Source of the DNA: Candidatus Scatomorpha intestinavium
GTDB lineage: Bacteria > Bacillota > Clostridia > Oscillospirales > Oscillospiraceae
Direction: 5' to 3'
Assembly (NCBI GenBank): GCA_018712985.1
Contig: DVGA01000041.1
Location: 1-64,000, forward strand
DNA: 64,000 nt
Under the pieces are notes generated by a model that saw nothing but the letters and a program-made list of their open reading frames with translations, had not been told where the DNA came from and did not search any database. A program made the translations under genes and the position numbers. Every line of letters begins with the position of its first letter. The first letter of the stretch is position 1. Positions 9,388 through 19,217 of the stretch are shown here, in pieces.

Positions 9388-11502
9388 ATGGGTTCTGCAA
9401 GTGAAAAAGGCCTGAAGGAAAAAGAAATTGAAAATGGGCAAGAGTATACTTTAGGATCTGATGAAGATATTGAAAATGGGGTTAAGGCTACTGCAACTAA
9501 TGAGAACACCCCTGAAATAGATGAATCTCAGACCAAACAAAACGAAAGAGTTGCTGAGATTATTTCAAACGCTACCAATATGTCAGACGAAGAGCTTGAC
9601 AGTATGATAGCGAAAGTTGAGGTTGAATCTCAGTATAGAGACCTAAAGGGCGTAATAAGCGTTATCGTCACAGTTATTGCTGTGGCAATGGGCATATTTC
9701 ACTTCTGGCTCGCCGGCTTTAGTCCTATAACAGGTTCCAAGGCGAGAATAATACACCTCGCGTTTGCCCTGTGCCTGACATTTCTTATTTATCCGATAAG
9801 TAAAAAGTGGCGTAAGCTCACTATATGGGATCTGATATTGGCGGTTCTTGGAGCGACTGTCAACATTTATCTATTCCTTAATGTTGACAGGATTGCTATG
9901 AATGCCGGGACATTGACAACACTCGATCTAATAATGGGTGGACTGACAATTGTTCTTGTCATACTCGGCGCCCGCAGAGCAATTGGACCAGCCCTCTCCA
10001 TAATAGCAGTAGTTATGCTGCTCTATGCTTATTTTGGACCGTATCTGCCAGGATTTTTGCAGCATAGAGGATACTCAATAGAGCGTCTGATAAACCATCT
10101 ATATATTTCTCTTGAGGGCATTTTTGGAACCCCGCTTGGAACAACATCAAGTTATGTTTTCCTCTTCGTTATGTTTGGCGTGTTTCTTTCGGAGACTGGT
10201 CTCAGCGAGTTCTTAACGAACGCAGCCATGTGCGTAGCAGGCACAAAGCCGGGCGGTCCTGCAAAGATGGCTATCGTGGCGAGTGGGTTCTTTGGAATGA
10301 TATCTGGAAGCGCCCCTGCAAACGTTGTTACTACGGGAGCATTTACTATTCCACTTATGAAAGAAATGGGATATAAGTCTCATTTTGCTGGCGCAGTTGA
10401 GGCCGTTGCTTCAACAGGTGGGCAGATAATGCCCCCGGTTATGGGTACAGCAGCGTTTATTATGGCAGAAATACTTGGCATATCCTATAGGTCAATTATT
10501 TTTATGGCCATAATACCTGCCATACTCTATTACGTTGCACTCTGGTTTTTCGTAGACCTTGAGGCACGAAAGTGTGGGCTTAACGGGCTGAAAAAGGAAC
10601 AACTCCCTAAATTGAAGGAGTCCTTTAAGACTAATGCTATTATGCTTCTGCCTGTAATACTTATGCTTGTCCTCATCCTGGAGAGCTACACTGCCTATTT
10701 TGCGGCTTTTTGGAGCACGGTCCTTCTGGTTGTGCTGAGCATGTTCAATAAAAAAACCAGGCTTAACCCCAAAAGGCTCGTAAACGCGATAGTCAAAGGC
10801 GTTAAACAGACTATCTCTGTTTCCATGGCTACGGCGGTTGTCGGCATAGTTATAGGTATTGTGAATCTCACTGGTCTGGGACTGCAGCTTGCCAATCTTA
10901 TTATCACTTTGTCCGGCGGGCACCTTATTATTACTATGTTCCTGACGATGCTCGCCTGCTTCGTGCTTGGCATGGGCCTGCCGACGTCCGCTGCATATAT
11001 CGTTGCAGCTGCCGTTGCGCCGACTGCAATGGTTAAGCTCGGAGTGCCTATTGAAGCGGCGCATATGTTCATCTTCTATTATGCCTGCCTCAGCTCTATT
11101 ACTCCTCCAGTTGCGCTGGCTTCGTTCGCGGCCTCCGGACTTTGTGGAGCACCATCAGGGAAGGTCGGCTGGACGGCCGTTCGGCTTGGCATTATAGGCT
11201 TTATAGTTCCGTATATGTTCGTTTACTCGCCGGAACTCCTTATGCAGGGTGAAGCCTACAGAATAGTTATTGCTTTCTGCACGTCCTGCATCGGTGCTTT
11301 CTGCCTGGCTACAGCATTCCAGGGCTATTTCCGAACAAACGCTAAATGGTACGTGAGAATCATGATGGGTGCAGCGTCCCTGCTGCTCATTGATTCAGGA
11401 CTCGTGACTGATGCAATTGGCTTTGCCTGCATTGCAGTTTCGTATGTTATCCAGACCATGCGCCTGAAGAAGGAGCGGGCGGCTGTCCAGCTTAAGGCAT
11501 AG
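9388..11502 (+). CDS. TRAP transporter permease, fused small+large (4TM/12TM) subunits
   Basis: 704 aa polytopic protein; GFFGMISGSAPANVVTTGAFTIPLMKEMGYKSHFAGAVEAVASTGGQIMPPVMGTAAFIMAE is the TRAP DctM/TAXI permease signature. Confidence 0.93.
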   Translation: MGSASEKGLKEKEIENGQEYTLGSDEDIENGVKATATNENTPEIDESQTKQNERVAEIISNATNMSDEELDSMIAKVEVESQYRDLKGVISVIVTVIAVAMGIFHFWLAGFSPITGSKARIIHLAFALCLTFLIYPISKKWRKLTIWDLILAVLGATVNIYLFLNVDRIAMNAGTLTTLDLIMGGLTIVLVILGARRAIGPALSIIAVVMLLYAYFGPYLPGFLQHRGYSIERLINHLYISLEGIFGTPLGTTSSYVFLFVMFGVFLSETGLSEFLTNAAMCVAGTKPGGPAKMAIVASGFFGMISGSAPANVVTTGAFTIPLMKEMGYKSHFAGAVEAVASTGGQIMPPVMGTAAFIMAEILGISYRSIIFMAIIPAILYYVALWFFVDLEARKCGLNGLKKEQLPKLKESFKTNAIMLLPVILMLVLILESYTAYFAAFWSTVLLVVLSMFNKKTRLNPKRLVNAIVKGVKQTISVSMATAVVGIVIGIVNLTGLGLQLANLIITLSGGHLIITMFLTMLACFVLGMGLPTSAAYIVAAAVAPTAMVKLGVPIEAAHMFIFYYACLSSITPPVALASFAASGLCGAPSGKVGWTAVRLGIIGFIVPYMFVYSPELLMQGEAYRIVIAFCTSCIGAFCLATAFQGYFRTNAKWYVRIMMGAASLLLIDSGLVTDAIGFACIAVSYVIQTMRLKKERAAVQLKA

Positions 11503-11510
11503 GAGGGTAA

Positions 11511-12377
11511 TTGAAAGAGCTAACAGAAAAGAGAGTTCTTGAGCTGAAAAGATTCGCAGAGCAAATTCGCCTGGAAACAGTAAAAGAGCTTGTTGAACTT
11601 GGTTTTGGACATGTTGGCGGATGCATGTCAATCTGTGAATTACTGTCCGTTTTGTATTCCGAAGTAATGAATGTACATTCTGACGATCCGGCGAACTCTG
11701 AAAGAGATATATTGATTTGCTCTAAGGGCCATGCCGGACCGGCAATATATGCGGCGCTTGCTCTCCGAGGATTTATGCCCTTAAGTGAGCTTGCAACTTT
11801 GAATAAGCCGGGTACGAATTTGCCGAGCCACTGTGACCGCAACCTTACCAAGGGAGTCGACATGACCACCGGCTCCCTTGGACAGGGACTCAGCGCTGGT
11901 GCAGGGGCTGCGCTCGGCCTCAGAATTGATGGCCGCGACAACCATGTATATGTAATACTCGGCGATGGTGAATTGCAGGAAGGTCAGGTTTGGGAGGCGG
12001 CTATGGCCGCCGCCCAATACCGGCTCAGCAATTTGATTGCGTTTGTTGACCATAATAAGTTGCAAATTAACGGTGACGTTGAAAAAATCAACGGCGTTGA
12101 AGACCTTGAGAGCAGGTTTAACGGATTCAAATGGAACACGTTTAGAGTCAATGGCCATGACGTTTCTGCTATATATGAGGCCGTAGCGCGTGCACAAGAG
12201 CTGTCTGGACCAACTGCCGTCATTCTTGAGACTGTTAAAGGGTTCGGCTGCGAGTACGCGCTGAAACAACTGCGCTGTCATAGTCTGAAGATGCCGGCAG
12301 AGAAGCTCGACGAGTCTATGGCACTGATACAAAAGAGAATTGCCGACTATGACAGACGCATAGCGGAGGTGGGCTGA
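11511..12377 (+). CDS. Transketolase, N-terminal subunit (split transketolase)
   Basis: GHVGGCMSICELLSVLYSEVMNV, SLGQGLSAGAGAALGLRIDGRDNHVYVILGDGELQEGQVWEAAMAAAQYRLSNLIAFVDHNKLQINGDV (TPP site). TTG start with AGGAGG SD. Confidence 0.93.
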   Translation: MKELTEKRVLELKRFAEQIRLETVKELVELGFGHVGGCMSICELLSVLYSEVMNVHSDDPANSERDILICSKGHAGPAIYAALALRGFMPLSELATLNKPGTNLPSHCDRNLTKGVDMTTGSLGQGLSAGAGAALGLRIDGRDNHVYVILGDGELQEGQVWEAAMAAAQYRLSNLIAFVDHNKLQINGDVEKINGVEDLESRFNGFKWNTFRVNGHDVSAIYEAVARAQELSGPTAVILETVKGFGCEYALKQLRCHSLKMPAEKLDESMALIQKRIADYDRRIAEVG

Positions 12378-12378
12378 T

Positions 12379-13374
12379 ATGGTGGAACTAATTTACGACG
12401 GCACTACTGAGTCAGTTGAGCTCAAACAGCAGTTTACATGTGTTTTGGGGGAGCTGATGGAACAGGACAGCCGCGTTGTTCTGGGTGATGCAGATGTTGG
12501 ATTTTCTGTCTATGGAGATAAGTTGACTGAACTCCATGACAAGTACGGCGACAGGTTCTTCGATGTGGGCATACAAGAGGCAAACCTTGTTGGCTTTGCC
12601 GCCGGGCTCGGCCTTACCAGTAAAATACCATATATAGTGACCTTTGCTCCATTTTTGACACGGCGAGCTTATGACACCATTTTTATTTCGCTTGCCTACG
12701 CTAAAATAGGAGCCAAGCTTATTGGATGCGATCCTGGATTTACTTCAGCGTTCAACGGAGGAAGCCACAGCGCATTAGAAGACACTGGAATCATGCGATG
12801 TATACCGGGAATAACCATTGTTGACATCACTGATGGAACAATGCTTAAAAGCGTTGTTATGGATGCGGATCCTAATAAACTCGTGTATATACGTATGCCC
12901 CGAGGTATGAAGCTGAAGAAGGTCTATGGATCGGGTACGGAATTCACCTACGGCGAGGCGTTGCTGCTCAAAGAAGGCATGGATTTGACCATAGTTGCAG
13001 CCGGCTTAATGGTTGCACGGGCCCTCGAGGCGTCGCAGGTTTTGAACGAGCTCGGAATAAGGGCTGAAGTCATAGACGCCTTCACAATAAAACCATTGGA
13101 TGCGGAGCTCATTTGCTCAAGCGCGGCCAAAACGGGCGCTGTCCTCTGCTGTGAGAATCATAGAGAGGTGGGAGGGCTGTGCTCTGCCGTGGCTGAAGCA
13201 CTTGTCAGGAATGGAATAGCTTGCAGCTATAATACTGTGGCTGTTGGAGATCGGTTTGGAGAAGTAGGGCCCGCCGACTATCTATCGAAAACATATGGCC
13301 TCGAAACAAGTGACATCATCACAAAAGCTGAAAAACTCGTGGATAACAAAAAACGGTTCGGAGGTTCACAATGA
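12379..13374 (+). CDS. Transketolase, C-terminal subunit (split transketolase)
   Basis: RFFDVGIQEANLVGFAAGLGLTSKIPYIVTFAPFLTRRAYDTI; transketolase pyrimidine-binding and C-terminal domains; directly follows the N-subunit. Confidence 0.93.
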   Translation: MVELIYDGTTESVELKQQFTCVLGELMEQDSRVVLGDADVGFSVYGDKLTELHDKYGDRFFDVGIQEANLVGFAAGLGLTSKIPYIVTFAPFLTRRAYDTIFISLAYAKIGAKLIGCDPGFTSAFNGGSHSALEDTGIMRCIPGITIVDITDGTMLKSVVMDADPNKLVYIRMPRGMKLKKVYGSGTEFTYGEALLLKEGMDLTIVAAGLMVARALEASQVLNELGIRAEVIDAFTIKPLDAELICSSAAKTGAVLCCENHREVGGLCSAVAEALVRNGIACSYNTVAVGDRFGEVGPADYLSKTYGLETSDIITKAEKLVDNKKRFGGSQ

Positions 13375-14417
13375 AAGCAACGTCGGCGAAAATTGTTGCA
13401 CCGAGGACATTCGAATTTGTTGAAGAAGAGCTGCCTGCCCTTGGAGATAATGAGATACTCATAAAAATGGATTCGGTGGGACTCTGCCATAGCGATTTGC
13501 CGAGATATACAGGAAAGGCTACTATTGCAGTATCGTCCAGAGGATATAGGGAATCAGTACCTGTAGTTTTCCCGTGTATGGTGGGACACGAGCCCGTAGG
13601 GACAGTAATAGACAAGGGTAATAAAGTTACAAAGTTCTCTATCGGAGATCATGTGACTGGGCATATGCCCACTTGTTTCAGAACGCACCTGGTAATTAAT
13701 GAGAACGCAATGATATTCAAGTTTCCGGACTCAATGCCTATGGACTACAGGTATTGTGTCGCAGAGCCATTGGGTTGCATTGTGAACATTCTGAATATGG
13801 CCACTCAACAGGAGCCGGGAAAAACTGCAGTCGTGGGCTGCGGACACCTTGGATTGCTCGTAATATCCGGCTTGAGGGCTCTTGGAATTGCAGACATCAC
13901 GGCAGTTGATTTGAACAACGAGCGTTTAGAATTTGCACGACAATTTGGAGCAGCAAAAACACTCAATCCAGCCGAATGTGATATTCGCACCGCGGCGTTT
14001 GATCTTACAGAAGGGCATTTCTTTGACACTGTCATGGAAATCACCGGAAGCATTCGCGGCCTTGAAACAGCCTGCCGTATAATTAAATTTGCTCACGAAA
14101 ACGGGATGCAGAACGGCAGGTATATTGGACGAGGCAGGATACTTACAAGCTCCGTATTTTCCGGTGAAGAAACGTTTCCGTTCGGACTGGCTCATGATCT
14201 AATGCTGCGCACACCTGACGTATTTAACGTACATCCCTCTTCTGCGGAAGATGTTCTGGCCAATGATATCCGTGGCGTGAATATGTGCATTGCCGGAGAA
14301 CTGCCGCTCCATAAAATGATTACTCATACGTGTCGGTTTGAGGATCTCCATGTGGGATTTGATTGGCTTGAACATGCCCCTGAGGGCTATAATAAAGGCC
14401 TTGTTTTATTCGATTAG
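13371..14417 (+). CDS. Zinc-dependent medium-chain alcohol dehydrogenase
   Basis: MDSVGLCHSDLPRYTG, GHEPVGTVIDKGNKVTKFSIGDHVTGH, TAVVGCGHLGLLVISGLRALG; overlaps the transketolase stop (ATGA). Confidence 0.88.
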   Translation: MKATSAKIVAPRTFEFVEEELPALGDNEILIKMDSVGLCHSDLPRYTGKATIAVSSRGYRESVPVVFPCMVGHEPVGTVIDKGNKVTKFSIGDHVTGHMPTCFRTHLVINENAMIFKFPDSMPMDYRYCVAEPLGCIVNILNMATQQEPGKTAVVGCGHLGLLVISGLRALGIADITAVDLNNERLEFARQFGAAKTLNPAECDIRTAAFDLTEGHFFDTVMEITGSIRGLETACRIIKFAHENGMQNGRYIGRGRILTSSVFSGEETFPFGLAHDLMLRTPDVFNVHPSSAEDVLANDIRGVNMCIAGELPLHKMITHTCRFEDLHVGFDWLEHAPEGYNKGLVLFD

Positions 14418-14466
14418 TGAGTTCATTTTAATACTTTTGAAGCAATTTATGAAATGAGGGACAAAG

Positions 14467-14919
14467 ATGATAGTGACGAATAGAGAACATGCCCTTGACT
14501 ATCTTGGACTCAATCAAAATTTGGATACCGCTTTGCAATACATATCTAAAACAGACCTCGACGGCATCGAGGACGGCAACCACCTGATCGAGGGCGAGGA
14601 GGTCCGTGTAAAAGTACAGCACATGCAAACCAAGCCTTTGGATGCGGCGAAGCTGGAAGCTCATAACGATTTCGCCGACATCCAGATGCTGCTTGAAGGC
14701 GAGGAGAGCATAGGCTGGTGCTTCAGGACGGAGAAACTGAAGGAGACCGAGGCTGCGCCGGAGCGCGACATTTATTTCTACGAGGGGGAGTTTGCCAAGC
14801 TGGACCTCAAGCCGGGCCAGTTTGTGATAGTCTTCCCGGACGATGTCCACGCCCCGGGCCTCGCCACAGATGAGCCCTCAGGAATCCGCAAGGCGGTGTT
14901 CAAGGTCAAACTTGGCTGA
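14467..14919 (+). CDS. YhcH/YjgK/YiaL family protein (beta-galactosidase subunit beta-like fold)
   Basis: EAHNDFADIQMLLEGEESIGW, FYEGEFAKLDLKPGQFVIVFPDDVHAPGLA, IRKAVFKVKL are hallmark motifs. Confidence 0.92.
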   Translation: MIVTNREHALDYLGLNQNLDTALQYISKTDLDGIEDGNHLIEGEEVRVKVQHMQTKPLDAAKLEAHNDFADIQMLLEGEESIGWCFRTEKLKETEAAPERDIYFYEGEFAKLDLKPGQFVIVFPDDVHAPGLATDEPSGIRKAVFKVKLG

Positions 14920-14931
14920 GGAGGCGTATTG

Positions 14932-15960
14932 ATGAAAAAGATGAAGGCGGCAGTACTCACGGAGCCGTATCACATCGAGTATGTTGAGACGGAAATGCCT
15001 GAGCCGCGGCCGGGAGAGGTCCTGATAAAAACCTGCTACGCCGGAATATGCGGCTCTGAGCTGCACGCTTACAAGGGGCTGCACAAAAAGCGCGTGCCGC
15101 CGGTGATCATGGGGCACGAGATATCCGGCTTGATCGCCGGGCTCGGCGAGGGAGTAAGCGGTTTTGACATTGGCGACCGAGTGACTGTCGTCCCGATGTA
15201 CGGCTGCGGGGAATGCCCCGAGTGCTTCCGTGGAGAGACGAGCCTCTGCTCGGACAAGACCATATTCGGCTCGCAAAAGTGGCCGGGAGGCTATGCGGAG
15301 TACTGCACTGCCCCGGCGAAGGTCGTGTACAAGCTGCCCGAGGCAGTTTCCATGCAGGACGGGGCGCTAATTGAGCCGCTTGCCGTGGGCCTGCACGCAG
15401 TTAGGACGGCAAAGGTGAGCGCTGGAGACAAGGTCGTGGTTCTCGGCTCCGGGGCAATAGGGCTCTGCACCGCCATAATGGCATCACGTGCCGGGGCGGC
15501 CCCGCTCATCTGCACGGATGTGCAGCCGTTCAACCTTGAGCGGGCCATGGCTCTGGGCGCGACGCACACGATCGACGCGAGGGACCCGGAGCTTGTCAGC
15601 AAAGTGATGGACATTACAGACGGAGGATGCGACACTGTGTTTATCACTGCCCCGGTCAACTCCCTGATCAACCAGGCGATTGCCATGACGCGCAAGCAGG
15701 GGCAGATTATATGTGTCGCCATGTTTGACGGCGAGGCCTCGGTAAACGTTGAGCTGAACCGGGCGAAGGAGACCATAATTACGGGCACATCCATGTATTA
15801 TGAAGAGGATTTTGCCCGGATTATCCGTATGCTCAGCAACGGCAAGCTGAACACAGCCGGCCTGGTGACTCATGAGCTGCCGCTTTCAGAGGCTGATTCT
15901 GCGTTCCAGATGTATGAAAATCGTGTGCCGGGCATTGTGAAAATCCTGCTCAAAGCATGA
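14932..15960 (+). CDS. Zinc-binding alcohol dehydrogenase (sorbitol/galactitol-type MDR)
   Basis: GICGSELHAYKGLHKKRVPPVIMGHEISGLIAGLGEGVSGFDIGDRVTVVPMYGCGECPECFRGETSLC structural zinc motif. Confidence 0.92.
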   Translation: MKKMKAAVLTEPYHIEYVETEMPEPRPGEVLIKTCYAGICGSELHAYKGLHKKRVPPVIMGHEISGLIAGLGEGVSGFDIGDRVTVVPMYGCGECPECFRGETSLCSDKTIFGSQKWPGGYAEYCTAPAKVVYKLPEAVSMQDGALIEPLAVGLHAVRTAKVSAGDKVVVLGSGAIGLCTAIMASRAGAAPLICTDVQPFNLERAMALGATHTIDARDPELVSKVMDITDGGCDTVFITAPVNSLINQAIAMTRKQGQIICVAMFDGEASVNVELNRAKETIITGTSMYYEEDFARIIRMLSNGKLNTAGLVTHELPLSEADSAFQMYENRVPGIVKILLKA

Positions 15961-16044
15961 AATCAGCGCAAAGCAAAACCAAAAGAAAAAGCGCCGCGGC
16001 GGCCGCGACAGAGCTGCCGGACGGCGCAGGAAGGAGACAGGACC

Positions 16045-16557
16045 TTGATTATCGGTGATTCGATACTTGCCGTGCTCCTGTTCGCCCTCGGCGGATACGT
16101 GTACGGAACGGCCGCAAGCTGGCCGGATTATTCAAGGCTTTCAGTGCTTGGCCCGGAGATGGGGCCTAAGCTGCTCGGTATAGCCTTCATCATCGCCGGC
16201 GTACTGCTGCTTTTGCAGGTCGCCAACCGCGCGTTCATCAAAAAAGTGAACGCCGACGGCGAGAATTACGTCCAGAAGGACATAGCGAACGCCAAGGCAA
16301 AATTCGCATACCTCAAAGAGCACTGGAAGGGCGTTATTGCCCTCATTGCCCTGCCGGTCATGATGTGGATTTACGCCACTGTGCTGCCGACCGTGGGCTT
16401 TGAGATATGCACTCTGGTATTTCTGTTTGTGGCGCTGCTTATCTGCCAGGAGAGGCGCTGGTACATACTCTTGGGAGTGCCGGTGGGCATGACCGTGGTT
16501 ATTTACCTGCTCTTCAGGCTGCTGCTGAACGTGCCGCTGCCGCTGCTGTTTCTGTAA
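16045..16557 (+). CDS. Tripartite tricarboxylate transporter TctB family protein
   Basis: Small 4-TM protein directly upstream of TctA; GPEMGPKLLGIAFIIAGVLLL. Confidence 0.82.
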   Translation: MIIGDSILAVLLFALGGYVYGTAASWPDYSRLSVLGPEMGPKLLGIAFIIAGVLLLLQVANRAFIKKVNADGENYVQKDIANAKAKFAYLKEHWKGVIALIALPVMMWIYATVLPTVGFEICTLVFLFVALLICQERRWYILLGVPVGMTVVIYLLFRLLLNVPLPLLFL

Positions 16558-16572
16558 AGGAGGTAAGACGAA

Positions 16573-18069
16573 ATGGAAGCATTCTGGTCAGCGCTTGTTG
16601 ATTCCTTTACAGTTGGCAACGTTTTTCTGTCGATTGTCGCCACTTTTGCCGGCATCGTCATCGGCGCAATACCCGGCCTGAGCGCCACAATGGCGGTTGC
16701 CATACTGATACCATTTACCTATAAGATGGGCATGATTGCCTCGCTCGCGATGCTGCTGGGCGTTTACTGCGGCGCGGTTTACGGCGGCTCCATAAGCGCG
16801 ATCCTGCTGAACATCCCCGGCACGCCGGCCGCCATTATGACGACGCTGGACGGCAACCCGATGGCGAAAAAGGGTGAAGGCGGCAAGGCTATCGGCGTTT
16901 CTACAATTGCCTCGTTCTGCGGCGGCATCATTTCATGCGTGTTCCTGATAGTCTGCTGCTCGCTGCTGGCCCTTGTGGCCCAGAAGTTCAGCTATCCCGA
17001 GTACTTCGTGCTCGCGGCGTTCGGCATCTGCCTTGTCGCGGACTCCTGCGGTGAGTCCTTCCTGAAGGGCATCGTCTCCGGCCTTATCGGCATCCTGCTC
17101 TCGCTCGTGGGTATGGACGCCCTGACCGGACAGCAGAGGTTCACCTTCGGCAATCCATATCTGCTCGGCGGTCTTGGGCAGGTACCCGCCCTCATCGGCC
17201 TGTTCGGCATGTCGGAGATCCTCAACCAGGTGTTTGAGCTGGGCGTCAGCAACAAGAAAAAGATGAAGGTCGGCCGCGTCGTCCCCGACAAGAAGACGCT
17301 CAAGCGCCTTGTCCCGACCATACTCCGCGGCTCCCTGATAGGCACCTTCATCGGCGCACTGCCCGGCGCGGGCGGCCCCGTTGCGGCCTCCATAGCCTAC
17401 AACACCGAAAAGACCAACTCCAAGGACCCGAGCAAGTTCGGCACCGGCATACCCGAGGGCGTTGCCGCGCCCGAATCGGCGAACAACGCCGTCACCGGCG
17501 GCGCGATAATCCCGATGCTTGCCCTGGCGGTCCCCGGCGACGGAACCACCGCCGTTCTCATGAGCGCATTCATCATCAAGGGCATCGATCTCGGGCCGAT
17601 GATCTTCTCGCAGCACCCTGAAGTTGTGAACACGACCTACATATTCCTCATCCTCGGAAACATCTTCATGCTCATCCTCGGCCTTTCGCTCGCAAGGATT
17701 TTCGCGAAGGTCATCGAGGTGGACAACAAGATCCTTCTCCCCGTGATACTGCTCATATGCATGGTCGGCACGTTTGCGTCCGCATCCAATACGTTCAACA
17801 TCTATGTCATGATCTTCTTCGGCATACTTGGCTTTGTGATGCAGCGCTTCAGATTCTCGCTCACGCCCATGATACTCGGACTCGTGCTCGGCAGCATGGC
17901 GGAGGAAAACTTCCGCTCGGCCCTGACGATGTCCCAGGGCGACTACAGCGTGTTCTTCCGTCCCATCTCCCTCGTGTTCATCATCATCGCCGCCGTCATC
18001 CTTGCCTGGCCGCGCGTCAGGAGGCTCATCAACAAGCGCAAGGCGGGAAAGAGCGGAACGGAAGCCTGA
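16573..18069 (+). CDS. Tripartite tricarboxylate transporter permease TctA
   Basis: GIVIGAIPGLSATMAVAILIPFTYKM, GVYCGAVYGGSISAILLNIPGTPAAIMTTLDGNPMAKKGEGGKA, GALPGAGGPVAASIAYNTEK. Confidence 0.95.
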   Translation: MEAFWSALVDSFTVGNVFLSIVATFAGIVIGAIPGLSATMAVAILIPFTYKMGMIASLAMLLGVYCGAVYGGSISAILLNIPGTPAAIMTTLDGNPMAKKGEGGKAIGVSTIASFCGGIISCVFLIVCCSLLALVAQKFSYPEYFVLAAFGICLVADSCGESFLKGIVSGLIGILLSLVGMDALTGQQRFTFGNPYLLGGLGQVPALIGLFGMSEILNQVFELGVSNKKKMKVGRVVPDKKTLKRLVPTILRGSLIGTFIGALPGAGGPVAASIAYNTEKTNSKDPSKFGTGIPEGVAAPESANNAVTGGAIIPMLALAVPGDGTTAVLMSAFIIKGIDLGPMIFSQHPEVVNTTYIFLILGNIFMLILGLSLARIFAKVIEVDNKILLPVILLICMVGTFASASNTFNIYVMIFFGILGFVMQRFRFSLTPMILGLVLGSMAEENFRSALTMSQGDYSVFFRPISLVFIIIAAVILAWPRVRRLINKRKAGKSGTEA

Positions 18070-18128
18070 TTTGTACACGGCTTGCCCAGAGGATGGCAAG
18101 TAAAAGAAATTGATTGAGGAGGATAACC

Positions 18129-19109
18129 ATGAAAAAGCTACTGTGCCTGCTCCTTGCGCTCTCGCTCGTATTTGCCTTCGCCGCGTGCGGAACCGGCGGA
18201 GAGGGAAGCAGCACCGATTTCCCGACGAGCCCCATCACAATGATAGTCCCGCAGGACCCCGGCGGCGACACCGACCTTATCGCGCGCCAGGTGGCCAGCA
18301 TCGTTGAGCAGAACGAGGGCTGGACGGTTACCATCAGCAACCAGCCCGGCGGCAGCACCTCCGTCGGCCTGCTGCAGCTCCAGGCTGCCAACCCCGACGG
18401 CTACACCATACTCTGCAACGCCACCAACCTCTCCCTGCTGAAGCCGCAGGACATTGCCGACATCGACAGCTCCGACTTCGCCGCTATCGCCGGCTGCAAC
18501 TCCGAGTCCTGCTATCTTATCGTCCGCGGTGACGAGGACCGCTTCACCACGATGGAGGAGTTTGTTGCCTACGCCAAGGAGCATCCGGGCGAGCTGAACG
18601 TCGGCACCGGCCAGGCGGGCGGCGTATGGGCCCTTGCCTGCACCGCCTTCGAGCAGGGCGCCGGCATCGATCTGAACATAGTCGCCAACGCCGGCGGCAT
18701 TGCCCAGGTCGGCCTGACCCTTCTGAACGGCGACGTTGACTGCGCCATCATCAGCCTCGGTACCAACACCATGTACGTGGAGTCCGGCGAGATGAAGCTC
18801 CTGAACAACTTCTCCGCCGAGCGCACCGAGGCCTATCCCGACGTCCCCACCGCCATTGAGTGCGGCTATGACATCGAGGTCACTTCTAACCGCGGCTTCC
18901 TCGCCCCGAAGGACACCCCTCAGGAGATAATCGACATCCTCGAGGCCGCCTTCCTCAAGGCCATTGAGAGCGAGGAGTATCAGACCTTCCTTGAGAACAT
19001 GAACTCCGGCTATATGTGCCTGAACGCCGAGGATTACGCCGCGATGATGGCCGAAGAGGATGCGTTCTACACCGAACTGTTCGCGGCCAACACCGAGGGC
19101 GTGAGCTGA
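18129..19109 (+). CDS. Tripartite tricarboxylate transporter substrate-binding lipoprotein (TctC/BUG family)
   Basis: Lipobox FAFAACG; PITMIVPQDPGGDTDLIARQVASIVEQNEGWTVTISNQPGGSTSVGLLQLQ. Confidence 0.93.
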   Translation: MKKLLCLLLALSLVFAFAACGTGGEGSSTDFPTSPITMIVPQDPGGDTDLIARQVASIVEQNEGWTVTISNQPGGSTSVGLLQLQAANPDGYTILCNATNLSLLKPQDIADIDSSDFAAIAGCNSESCYLIVRGDEDRFTTMEEFVAYAKEHPGELNVGTGQAGGVWALACTAFEQGAGIDLNIVANAGGIAQVGLTLLNGDVDCAIISLGTNTMYVESGEMKLLNNFSAERTEAYPDVPTAIECGYDIEVTSNRGFLAPKDTPQEIIDILEAAFLKAIESEEYQTFLENMNSGYMCLNAEDYAAMMAEEDAFYTELFAANTEGVS

Positions 19110-19163
19110 CCGGAACGGCAGAAAAATAACTCCGGGCCGGCGGGACCGGCCCATAACACGGGC

Positions 19164-19195
19164 AATGCCGCTGTCAGATTGGATGCAGCGGCATT
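19164..19195 (+). repeat. Hairpin AATGCCGCTG...CAGCGGCATT between tctC and SDR genes
   Basis: Perfect 10-bp inverted repeat, 12-nt loop; a second hairpin GGGCCGG-cggga-CCGGCCC lies just upstream (~19134-19152). Confidence 0.6.
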
Positions 19196-19217
19196 GTTCA
19201 TATCAAGGAGGACAGAT

